The notes beneath the pieces were generated by a model. That model saw nothing but the letters and a program-made list of their open reading frames with translations, had not been told where the DNA came from and ran no database searches. 15,655 nucleotides of DNA from Rubrivirga sp. (GTDB taxonomy: Bacteria; Bacteroidota; Rhodothermia; Rhodothermales; Rubricoccaceae): NCBI GenBank assembly GCA_012269805.1, contig JAAXJP010000217.1:1-15655 (forward strand), given 5' to 3'. This document shows, in pieces, positions 9,681 through 15,655 of the stretch (the stretch's first letter is position 1; each line of letters starts with the position of its first letter). The translations under genes were made by a program, and so were the position numbers.

Positions 9681-9708
9681 GGGCACGAGAGCCGAGACTC
9701 TCGTGCCC
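9681..9708 (-). terminator. Intrinsic terminator inside the stress island
   Basis: GGGCACGAGAG (9681-9691) pairs perfectly with CTCTCGTGCCC (9698-9708), an 11-bp stem with a 6-base loop. Read on the minus strand it is followed at once by TTTTCCTTGT, giving a textbook rho-independent terminator for the upstream four-gene block. A second short hairpin (CGCCTCG 9740-9746 with CGAGGCG 9751-9757) lies between it and the stop of the fusion gene. The two genes farther downstream therefore probably need a promoter within 9522-9680. Confidence 0.85.
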
Positions 9709-9768
9709 AAGCGGGTCGACCACGTGGGGCCACCGGGTCCGCCTCGCTACCGAGGCGGGACCGGCCGA

Positions 9769-10821
9769 CTAGGTGGTCGCGGCCGCGCGGGCACGACGGT
9801 ACCCGTGGCGGACGGCGCCCTTCACCTGGTCCCAGGCGCTCCGGTCCCCGTCGCGGTGTCGCGTGGCGTAGTCCGAGCGGAGGTCGGCCTCCACGTCCGT
9901 GTACTCGCGGCCCTTGTAGCTCTGGCCGGCGGCATAGCCGTACTCATAGGCGGGCTTGTACGTATCGAAGTCGTGGTCGGTCGAGGCGTACTCCGCCTCG
10001 TAGTGCTCGCGGAACGCAGGCTCCGCGGTCGCCCACTCCTCATTCGCGATCTGTTCGACCTCGACGCGGGTGCTACGGACCTCCCCGCCCACCGTCTCCT
10101 GGCGGACGTCGACGTCTTTGCCGACGGCGACCTCGCCGGTCACCACGGCCTCCTTCTCGACGACGGCCTCTTCGGCCCGCTCGACGACCTCGACGGTCTT
10201 CTCCTCGAACGCCGCATCGGCCTCGTCGGCCGAGAGCGTCTTGTTGACCGCCGTCCGGTCGACGTCGACGTGCTCCTCGCGGAGCCGGAGCGTCTCTTCC
10301 TCGACGTCGGTGTCGACGTACTTGTGGACGCGGACGCCGCCGCGGACGACCTCGCGCTTGCCGATCTTGAGCTGCTCCTCGATCTCGCGGAGCCGCTCGG
10401 TCTGCTGGTCGGCGTACTGAGTCCGGTTCTCGGTCGCCTGCTCGGCCGTGTAGGCCGCGGCCGTCTCGTCGTAATCGGCGAGGTAGTCCTCCCGGCGGTC
10501 CTCGTACCGGACCGGGTTGTGCCGGGCCATGATGTCGACGGCGCGCTCGACGTCCCCGTCGTGGACGCGGGCGATGACGAGCGAGCCGCCTCGACGGACG
10601 CCCTCGGAGTAGAAGCGGGCCTCGTCCTCGGCGACGCCGTACTCGGTCAGTGCGGAGGGGGAAGCGCCCTCTTTGACGTCGACGTCGTACGGCGTCCGGT
10701 CGCCGGACTCGGTGGATGCGAAGCGGAGGTGGTCGCGACCGAACCCGATGTTCTCGAGTTCGCTCACGACGGTGCGGGCGGTGGAACGGTCGTCATAAAG
10801 ACCGACGATGGTCTTGGCCAT
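9769..10821 (-). CDS. GSP17M-like + DUF2382 (YsnF/AvaK) fusion with Tyr-rich tail
   Basis: A 350-residue three-part protein without signal peptide. Residues 1-105 resemble the general stress protein 17M (YflT-like) fold: TIVGLYDDRSTARTVVSELE, then VRRGGSLVIARV and a final helix with MARHNP. After a charged helix-rich linker (110-145), residues about 146-257 are a DUF2382 domain (EEQLKIGKREV, GGVRVHKYVDTDVEEETLRL, REEHVDVDRT), as in Bacillus YsnF and cyanobacterial AvaK. Residues about 265-345 are the shared tail with half-repeats at FREHYEAEY...YKPAYEYGY and DLRSDYATRH...AVRHGYRRAR. Proteins of this type are linked to general or osmotic/desiccation stress in other bacteria, but their biochemistry is not known. 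It starts 54 bases after the DUF2382 gene upstream and ends before the intrinsic terminator at 9681-9708. ATG at 10819-10821. Confidence 0.88.
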   Translation of the reverse strand: MAKTIVGLYDDRSTARTVVSELENIGFGRDHLRFASTESGDRTPYDVDVKEGASPSALTEYGVAEDEARFYSEGVRRGGSLVIARVHDGDVERAVDIMARHNPVRYEDRREDYLADYDETAAAYTAEQATENRTQYADQQTERLREIEEQLKIGKREVVRGGVRVHKYVDTDVEEETLRLREEHVDVDRTAVNKTLSADEADAAFEEKTVEVVERAEEAVVEKEAVVTGEVAVGKDVDVRQETVGGEVRSTRVEVEQIANEEWATAEPAFREHYEAEYASTDHDFDTYKPAYEYGYAAGQSYKGREYTDVEADLRSDYATRHRDGDRSAWDQVKGAVRHGYRRARAAATT

Positions 10822-10875
10822 GGTGCCAGGGGTGGGATGAAGAGAGAGTAGAGTGGAGAGCCGGGGCCGGGAGGG

Positions 10876-11436
10876 TTACCCCTCGGTCGGGCCAGCGTCG
10901 GACGGCGGAAGCCGATCGACCTCGACGCGCTGGCGGCGCCGCGCGACGTGCGACGGGCCCGAGACGGGCTCGCGACGGCGCGTAAGACGGACCTCCTCGC
11001 GGAGGACCAGTTGCTTGCGGATGACGAGGACTTCTTCGTAGACCGGGATCACGGTCACGCCGCCGTCCTCGTGGGGCGGTTCGACGGCATCGACCTCACG
11101 GCCGATCGGGACGCGCTCAACGTCGACGGTCTCCCGCCAACCGTCGGCCTCGATGGGCTCCTCGACCGTGTCGGTCACGGTCCGGACGACGACGCGGCCG
11201 ATCTCGCTGGCCTCTGTCCGGATCTCGACGCGTTCCTCCACCTCCTGCAGCACGCGGGCGTCGAGGTCGGAAAAGCGGAGGTCGGCCCGGTAGCCCCCCC
11301 CGCCCGTCGGCTCGACGAGCGATCGGTCGAGCTCGACCACGACCCCTTCCGGGAGCCGCACGCGGACAGCGCGGTCCGTGACCGCGTCGACCGTCGCGGT
11401 GTGCCCGTCGAGGTCGTGGACGACGTCCTGGGTCAT
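10876..11436 (-). CDS. DUF2382 (YsnF/AvaK) domain protein
   Basis: A 186-residue charged protein. Residues 1-48 form a small beta-rich region (VVHDLDGHTATVDAVTDRAV, then LPEGVVVELDRSLV) like a mini-barrel of the PRC/KOW sort. Residues about 67-173 are the DUF2382 domain: EERVEIRTEASEIGRVVV, WRETVDVERVPIGREVD, VTVIPVYEEVLVIRKQLVL and LREEVRLTRR, the last two being the usual DUF2382 repeats. It lacks the Tyr-rich tail of its neighbours. Its ATG (11434-11436) overlaps the TGA of the upstream PRC gene as ATGA, so translation is probably coupled and the two proteins made in a fixed ratio. That pairing fits the common fusion of PRC and DUF2382 domains in one chain in other bacteria. Function beyond stress association is unknown. 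Confidence 0.88.
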   Translation of the reverse strand: MTQDVVHDLDGHTATVDAVTDRAVRVRLPEGVVVELDRSLVEPTGGGGYRADLRFSDLDARVLQEVEERVEIRTEASEIGRVVVRTVTDTVEEPIEADGWRETVDVERVPIGREVDAVEPPHEDGGVTVIPVYEEVLVIRKQLVLREEVRLTRRREPVSGPSHVARRRQRVEVDRLPPSDAGPTEG

Positions 11437-12005
11437 CCGTCCCCGTGTTGGGCGCGGGTGTACCCGTACCGGATGGCGCTCCGGTCCGCGTCGTAGTCGC
11501 GGTCAGGGTGCCGCGAGCCGTAGCCAGTCCGGAGGTCGTCCTCGGCGTCGACGTAGCCACGGTTGCGGTAGTCGTCGGCGTAGGCCGTCTCGTAGCCGTA
11601 GCGGTAGGCCGGGTCGAGGTCGTCGTAGGCGTCGCCGCCGTACGTCGAGGCGTAGTGCTCACGGAAGGCGCCGACATGGGCGTCCACGTCCCCATCCTCG
11701 ACGGTCTCGCGCTCGACTACGTGCCCGTAGTCGTCGTAGACGGTCACGGTGTCGTAGTCGTCGTGGTCGGACGTGAGCGAGGTGAGGTAGACGACCCCGT
11801 CACCGATCGAGACCTCTGAGGCGGGATATTCCGTCCCCTCGCGGAGAACGATGGCGTCGACGCGACGCTCGTCCGTGTTGACGACCATCGTGTCGACGAC
11901 GCCGACCTCGGCGCCCTCGGCGTCGAGGGCGCGGAAGCCACGGACGTCTTGTTCGTCGTACTGGAGCTTCCAGTCGCCGGTGTTGGAGAGTGCGATGCGG
12001 GACAT
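11433..12005 (-). CDS. PRC-barrel protein with Tyr-rich repeat tail (copy B)
   Basis: A 190-residue acidic protein, paralogue of 8173-8754. The PRC-barrel-like domain at about 5-75 includes ALSNTGDWKLQYDEQDVRGF, VVDTMVVNTDERRVDAIVL, YPASEVSIGDGVVYLTS. A short acidic linker leads to the tail at about 110-188, where the internal two-fold repeat is clearest: FREHYASTY...YDDLDPAYRYGYETA, then DLRTGYGSRH...YDADRSAIRYGYTRA. It starts 76 bases after the one-TM protein copy B and ends in the ATGA overlap with the DUF2382 gene. Compared with copy A, the N-terminus and tail are closely kept and the middle is divergent, suggesting that both ends carry the function. Start ATG at 12003-12005, preceded by CCTCTCCTCTCACCTCCCCC. 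Confidence 0.88.
   Translation of the reverse strand: MSRIALSNTGDWKLQYDEQDVRGFRALDAEGAEVGVVDTMVVNTDERRVDAIVLREGTEYPASEVSIGDGVVYLTSLTSDHDDYDTVTVYDDYGHVVERETVEDGDVDAHVGAFREHYASTYGGDAYDDLDPAYRYGYETAYADDYRNRGYVDAEDDLRTGYGSRHPDRDYDADRSAIRYGYTRAQHGDG
11965..11993 (-). repeat. 29-base identical stretch shared by the two PRC genes (copy B)
   Basis: Identical to 8714-8742; see that entry. The two copies lie about 3.2 kb apart in direct orientation and could support homologous exchange or deletion of the intervening DUF2382 genes. Confidence 0.85.
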
Positions 12006-12081
12006 AGGGGGAGGTGAGAGGAGAGGAAACGGGCGACGGAACCGGGGACCGACGGGGAGCGCCCGCCGAGACTCGGTAGGG

Positions 12082-12687
12082 TTACATGGAGTCCGAGGCG
12101 TCGATTTCAGTGTCGGCGCCCGAGGCCTCCACGTCGGTCGCGTTGATGTAGACCCCGCTACGGAGGGCCCGGTCGCGGTCGGCCGCCGGGAGGTCGGCGT
12201 AGTCTGGAACGGTCTCGTCGAAGGCGGCCAAGACGCCCTCCACGCTCACGACGTCGCCCTCGTCGACGTTGTACATGCCGTCGGCGCCGGTCGGCGGGGG
12301 CGGCAACGACGCCGACTCGTTCATCCCCTGCAAGACGATGAGGGCGCCCGCCTCAGTGGCGGCGTCGGGCCCCGCGCCTGCGAAGAAGGAGCTGTCGCCG
12401 GTCAGCGTGAGGACGCGAACGTCGTCGAGGTCGACCTCCCGACCGACCGCGTTTCGACCGTCGGCGAGTTCAGCGATGGACGTGATCGGGCCAGCGGCCG
12501 TCTCGACCGGGTCCACAGTCTCGACGCTCTCGACGGCGTCCAGGTCATCGACGACGGCCGGGTCGACGTCGTCGTCGTCGAACAGGCCGATGAGGAACCA
12601 GAGGAGGAGGCCGAGGAGGACGAGGCCGAGGAGCCAGAGCCACCAGGGGATGCCAGAGTGTGCCTTTTCTACGGGAATGTTGGCCAC
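12082..12687 (-). CDS. One-TM acidic envelope protein with predicted OB-like C-terminal domain (copy B)
   Basis: A 201-residue paralogue of 8799-9521, first gene of the island. It begins VANIPVEKAHSG from a GTG at 12685-12687 where copy A has ATG; the bases around both starts (GTT-RTG-GCCAACATTCCCGT) match, which fixes the start. One membrane helix spans about 14-36 (PWWLWLLGLVLLGLLLWFLIG), then an Asp-rich linker with DDDDVDP (about 37-75), shorter than in copy A. The C-terminal domain (about 75-195) has VDLDDVRVLTLTGDSSFFAG, DGMYNVDEGDVVSVEG and GVYINATDV, the same order of conserved blocks as copy A. The function is not recognised; a periplasmic OB-like ligand or polymer binder is one possibility. 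A 277-base gap upstream is shared with the divergent secreted-protein gene and should hold the island promoter. Confidence 0.82.
   Translation of the reverse strand: MANIPVEKAHSGIPWWLWLLGLVLLGLLLWFLIGLFDDDDVDPAVVDDLDAVESVETVDPVETAAGPITSIAELADGRNAVGREVDLDDVRVLTLTGDSSFFAGAGPDAATEAGALIVLQGMNESASLPPPPTGADGMYNVDEGDVVSVEGVLAAFDETVPDYADLPAADRDRALRSGVYINATDVEASGADTEIDASDSM
12625..12648 (-). repeat. 24-base identical stretch in the TM segment (copy B)
   Basis: Identical to 9459-9482 in copy A, encoding the start of the membrane helix. The flanking codons differ at synonymous and nonsynonymous sites. Confidence 0.8.
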
Positions 12688-12964
12688 AACTTGTGAGGGG
12701 GCGAGTGTGAAAGGGAGCGCTCGACTGGGTCAGACAAACGCCTACAAGGGTGTACCGTCGGCTCATCGGTGTGGTCCGACTGTTCCCTGCCCGGCGCCCT
12801 GACTGGAGGCTCCCCCCACCCGTCTCTACAGCACTGGAGGAGTTCCCTCCTAGGGCCCCCTTGCCTGCCGTTCGTGCCCGAAACTCGGCGTGGGTCTGAC
12901 GCGAGACGGAGAACGCGGGCTATTCTTGACCCCCTCTCTGAGGATCGCCGCCTTCCTCCCTCTA
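12688..12964. promoter_or_regulatory. Divergent intergenic region between stress island and secreted protein
   Basis: No credible gene is present in these 277 bases. They must hold promoters for the minus-strand island and the plus-strand secreted protein. A GGAGG/CCTCC hairpin lies at 12836-12850 (GGAGGAGTTCCCTCC region), and ACTGGAGG occurs twice (12802-12809 and 12833-12840). The island side ends in a CT-rich leader (CCCTTTCACACTCGCCCCCT). Confidence 0.5.
12921..12928 (+). promoter_or_regulatory. Candidate Bacteroidota-type -7 element
   Basis: TATTCTTG matches seven of eight positions of the Bacteroidota -7 consensus TAnnTTTG. It lies 36 bases before the ATG of the secreted-protein gene. 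Twenty bases upstream, TCTGAC (12895-12900) is a weak partner for the -33 TTG element. This is a plausible promoter but a single weak match. Confidence 0.4.
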
Positions 12965-15433
12965 ATGCTCCGCACCCTCCGCACCGCCGCGCTCGCGGCG
13001 CTTTGCTTGTCCGCCTCGGTCGCCGCCCAGCCGTCTCCGTACGTCACGGGCCTGACCGACCCTTATGGTCTGATTCAACTCGCGGACGGCCGGGTCCTCG
13101 TGACGGAGTACCTCGCGGGCGAGGTGTCGGTGATCTCCGACGGCGACGGCGTCGCGCTCGACGCACCTGAGCTCTTTATCGACGACCTGGTGTTTCCGGC
13201 CGGAATCGTGCAGCTGGCCGACGGGCGCGTCCTCGTCGCCGAGGCCGGCGGTGGGGTCTCCGTGATCTCCGACGGAGAGGCCAGTCCCCTCGATTCGCCC
13301 CAACCGTTCATTGCCTCTCTCAAGGGCGCACTTGGCCTTCTTCGCCTGGAGGACGACCGCGTGCTCGTTGCCGAGTCGTTCCGGGGGCGGGTCGCAATCA
13401 TCTCCGACGGAGGCGGCGTTCCTCGCGTCAACCCCCGCACGTTCGTCAACCGGTTGCAGGACCCCGAGGGGATCGTTCAGTTGGCGGACGGGCGCGTCCT
13501 CACCTCGGAGTACAACGGCGGCGGGGTCACGCTCCTCTCGACCCCCGAGGCGGTCCCGCTCGACGACCCGATCCCCTACGTGGGCGGCCTCGACAGCCCG
13601 TCGGGCCTGATCCAGCTCGCCGACGGCCGCGTCCTCGTCGCGGACATTGAGGCGGGCCGGGTCGCGGTCCTCTCGGACACCAACGGCGACCCGCTCGAGC
13701 AAGCCGAGGACTACGCCACGGGGCTCGCCCAGCCGGCCGGCCTCCTGCAGCTGGCCGACGGCCGTGTCCTCGTCGCCGAAGGGGACGCCGGACAGGTCAC
13801 GGTCATCGGCGGCAGCAGCGGTGGCAGCGAAGTGCCCGTCTCGTTCGCGAGCGTGGCTCTCAGCGCCTCCGAGGACGCCGGGACGGTCGACCTCGTCGTC
13901 GACGTCGAAGGCGAGCCGGACGTGCCGGCCACGGTAACCGTCACGCTCACGGACGGCGACGCGGACGACCTCGGCGGGTTTACGTCGGCCTCGTTCACCG
14001 TCGACGGGGCGGGCGCGTACGCGGTCACGGTCCCCATCACGGACGACGCGCTCGTCGAAGAGAACGAGTCGTTCTTGTTCGCCCTGTCGGTCACCAACGG
14101 CCCGGCCGCCGAGTCGCCGCTCATCGTGACCTCGCCCTCGACCACGACCCTCACCGTCGCTGACGACGATCTCGTCACGGTGGCCGTCCCCACCGCCGCG
14201 GGCCCGTTCCTGTTCGCGGCGCCGGTCGGCGGCCTCGTTGCCGGCGACGTCGCGGCGACGGTCGGCGGCCCGGTCTACACCTACGACGCCAGCGCTCGGG
14301 CGTTCGTCGAGGCGGACGCCGACGCTGTGTTCTCGCGGGGCGAGGCGCTCCTCGTCCTGTCGAGCGGAGACGACCTTGAGCTCGCGGGCGGCCCTGGGCC
14401 GGCCGTCCTCACCTTCGAGACCGATGCGAGCACCCCCGGCGGGGTTCTCGCCGTCGTCGGCAACCCCACGGACCACCCCGTCGCGCTCGACGCCTTCGAG
14501 GTGAGCGGCGGGGCCCTGACCGACGTGGCGCTGGTGGCCGAGGCCGGTGCTTTGCGGCCCGTCTCCCTCGGCGGCCTCTCCGATGACGCCCCCCTGGTGC
14601 TCCGCCCGTACGAGGTCGCGGTCCTCCGAATCGCGCCCGCGGAAAGCCCGGACGACGTCGCCGTCACACTCGCCGCCTCCGTCGAGCCCGCGGAGGGCAC
14701 GCCCCTGGCCAACGCCCCCTTCGTCCCGATCGAGGGCGAGACGGCCGTGATCCTCTCCCTCTCCGGCGGGCCGGGCGTCGCCGACTCGGCCGCGCTCCGG
14801 TTTGGGGTCGGGGACGCCGACCTCGACGCGCCCGACCTCGGCAGCCCCCTCGGGGGGGCGCTCTCGGTGGCCCCCACAGGCACGGCCGACCGGTTTGCCG
14901 CGCTGTCGCTCGGAAGCCTCGAGGGCGGGCCGGTGACCGCCCCCCTCTCCGTCGACGTGCCCGAGGCCGGGCCGTACCAGATCGCCCTCGCGGGCGACCC
15001 CGGGACCGTCGGCGACCTCGTCGTCGTCGTCGAGCTCATCGACGCCCTCGCCGGGACAACGACGGTGATCCAGGTGGGGGCGCCCTACGCGTTCACCGTC
15101 GGGCCGGGCGAGAATTCGAGCGATCGGTTCATGGCCCGAGTCAGGCTCGTCGGCGTCGACACCGAGGGCGGCGTGCCCTCCCCCACGCTCGCGGTGGGGC
15201 CAAACCCGTCGGCCGGGGTCGTCTCGGTCCGCCTCCGGTCGCCAGGCGGGGCGCCCGTCCGGCTCGCCGTCTACGACGCCCTGGGCCGCGAGGTCGCGGT
15301 GCTCCACGACGGCCCCACGGCGGGCGGCGTCCAGACCGGCCTCCCCGCTGGCGCACTGTCGCCGGTAACGTACGTCGTCCGCGCGACCGGTGACGGCATC
15401 GCGCTCGCCCGCGTGCTGGCCATCGCCCGGTAG
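12965..15433 (+). CDS. Secreted propeller-repeat/Calx-beta protein with T9SS type A sorting domain
   Basis: An 822-residue exported protein. Signal peptide MLRTLRTAALAALCLSASVAAQ, probably cut near residue 22. Six repeats of 44-45 residues fill 26-283, each with a GLIQLADGRVLVAE-like core followed by a GRVxVIS strand; six copies suggest a six-bladed NHL/SMP-30-like beta propeller. A Calx-beta domain follows at about 290-401 (VSFASVALSASEDAG, then ENESFLFALSV, and TLTVADDD), a fold that often binds calcium. Residues about 402-736 are beta-rich and Gly/Ala/Val-rich and I cannot assign them. The last 86 residues (737-822) are a T9SS type A sorting domain (VGPNPSAG, LAVYDALGREVAVL), implying passage through the type IX system to the cell surface or medium. 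The ATG at 12965 places the signal peptide correctly; an upstream in-frame extension to 12890 would not. Substrate unknown. Confidence 0.92.
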   Translation: MLRTLRTAALAALCLSASVAAQPSPYVTGLTDPYGLIQLADGRVLVTEYLAGEVSVISDGDGVALDAPELFIDDLVFPAGIVQLADGRVLVAEAGGGVSVISDGEASPLDSPQPFIASLKGALGLLRLEDDRVLVAESFRGRVAIISDGGGVPRVNPRTFVNRLQDPEGIVQLADGRVLTSEYNGGGVTLLSTPEAVPLDDPIPYVGGLDSPSGLIQLADGRVLVADIEAGRVAVLSDTNGDPLEQAEDYATGLAQPAGLLQLADGRVLVAEGDAGQVTVIGGSSGGSEVPVSFASVALSASEDAGTVDLVVDVEGEPDVPATVTVTLTDGDADDLGGFTSASFTVDGAGAYAVTVPITDDALVEENESFLFALSVTNGPAAESPLIVTSPSTTTLTVADDDLVTVAVPTAAGPFLFAAPVGGLVAGDVAATVGGPVYTYDASARAFVEADADAVFSRGEALLVLSSGDDLELAGGPGPAVLTFETDASTPGGVLAVVGNPTDHPVALDAFEVSGGALTDVALVAEAGALRPVSLGGLSDDAPLVLRPYEVAVLRIAPAESPDDVAVTLAASVEPAEGTPLANAPFVPIEGETAVILSLSGGPGVADSAALRFGVGDADLDAPDLGSPLGGALSVAPTGTADRFAALSLGSLEGGPVTAPLSVDVPEAGPYQIALAGDPGTVGDLVVVVELIDALAGTTTVIQVGAPYAFTVGPGENSSDRFMARVRLVGVDTEGGVPSPTLAVGPNPSAGVVSVRLRSPGGAPVRLAVYDALGREVAVLHDGPTAGGVQTGLPAGALSPVTYVVRATGDGIALARVLAIAR

Positions 15434-15655
15434 GATCCCCCCGCCCCGGCGAAGAGGCGGGGGAGGCCCGCGAGGGGGCCGCCGGGGCTGGGGGGGCCAC
15501 GTAGTAGACCCCGGCGCCCCGCCCCAGCCGGGCGGGGGATTCGTGCCCCGTTTAGCAGCGGCAGGGGCGGGGACCAGCAACCGACAACACAGAGCCGCCG
15601 CCAATGACTGCAAATCTAGGCAACAAGAAGCGGGGGGATTCGGTGCCAATAGGTA
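15434..15655. other. Non-coding window end
   Basis: No supported gene. Apart from the two hairpins, the sequence becomes less GC-rich after about 15575. An imperfect direct repeat, GCGGGGGATTCGTGCC at 15532-15547 and GCGGGGGGATTCGGTGCC at 15630-15647, lies about 98 bases apart. I could not fold a tRNA from this stretch. The next gene must begin beyond the edge. Confidence 0.4.
15438..15463 (+). terminator. Terminator hairpin after the secreted-protein gene
   Basis: CCCCCGCC (15438-15445) pairs with GGCGGGGG (15456-15463) around a 10-base loop, starting 5 bases after the stop codon. No T tract follows. A second stem, GGCTGGGG (15486-15493) with CCCCAGCC (15522-15529), lies just beyond. Confidence 0.5.

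Noticed and set aside
9616..10851. Plus-strand open frame of 411 codons opposite the DUF2382 fusion
   Set aside because: It would cross the intrinsic terminator, and its Val/Leu/Asp-rich translation is a mirror of the minus-strand gene.
13040..13813. CRISPR-like or tandem DNA repeat array
   Set aside because: The regular 132-135 base period is a protein repeat within one reading frame; DNA copies differ at many positions and there are no spacers.
12962..15649. Minus-strand open frame of 895 codons opposite the secreted protein
   Set aside because: The product is Arg/Gly/Asp-rich with no domain, and mirrors codon bias of the plus-strand gene, which has a signal peptide, repeats and a sorting domain.

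Overview
The window is very GC-rich and densely coded, with third codon positions mostly G or C. Several features point to a Rhodothermota/Bacteroidota-type bacterium of the Rubricoccaceae/Rhodothermaceae kind: a secreted protein ending in a type IX secretion (T9SS) type A sorting domain, genes with no Shine-Dalgarno sequence but pyrimidine-rich leaders, acidic Asp/Glu-rich proteins, and a long membrane-anchored FadE-type acyl-CoA dehydrogenase. This placement is inferred from protein style; no rRNA is present to confirm it.

Layout. Minus strand 1-610 holds the N-terminal part of a cysteine desulfurase, cut by the window edge just after its PLP lysine. A 172-base spacer with two strong hairpins separates it from a fadE-like acyl-CoA dehydrogenase (783-3380, minus). 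fadE is divergent from a short-chain dehydrogenase (3535-4503, plus), and a 19-base AT-rich palindrome, a likely operator, lies between them. The dehydrogenase converges on a lipoprotein zinc amidase (4532-5152, minus) across a hairpin that contains the amidase stop codon. Divergent from the amidase is a HerA/DUF87-type ATPase (5235-7619, plus), followed by a small four-helix membrane protein of the phage-holin-4 type (7720-8070, plus).

The most distinctive part is 8173-12687, six minus-strand genes forming an envelope/stress island. In transcription order these are: a one-TM protein (copy B), a PRC-barrel protein (copy B), a DUF2382 (YsnF/AvaK) protein whose start overlaps the preceding stop as ATGA, a GSP17M-like + DUF2382 fusion, an intrinsic terminator, then a second one-TM protein (copy A) and a second PRC-barrel protein (copy A). 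The one-TM/PRC pair has therefore been duplicated around the two DUF2382 genes. Both PRC proteins and the fusion end in the same roughly 75-residue Tyr/Arg/Asp-rich tail, which is itself an internal two-fold repeat. The genes look like a co-expressed general-stress or envelope-maintenance system; this is inferred from domain content and gene order.

Divergent from the island, 12965-15433 (plus) encodes an 822-residue secreted protein: signal peptide, six propeller-like repeats, a Calx-beta domain, an unassigned middle region and a T9SS sorting domain. The last 222 bases are non-coding with terminator-like hairpins. I saw no tRNA, rRNA, CRISPR array, transposase or integrase.
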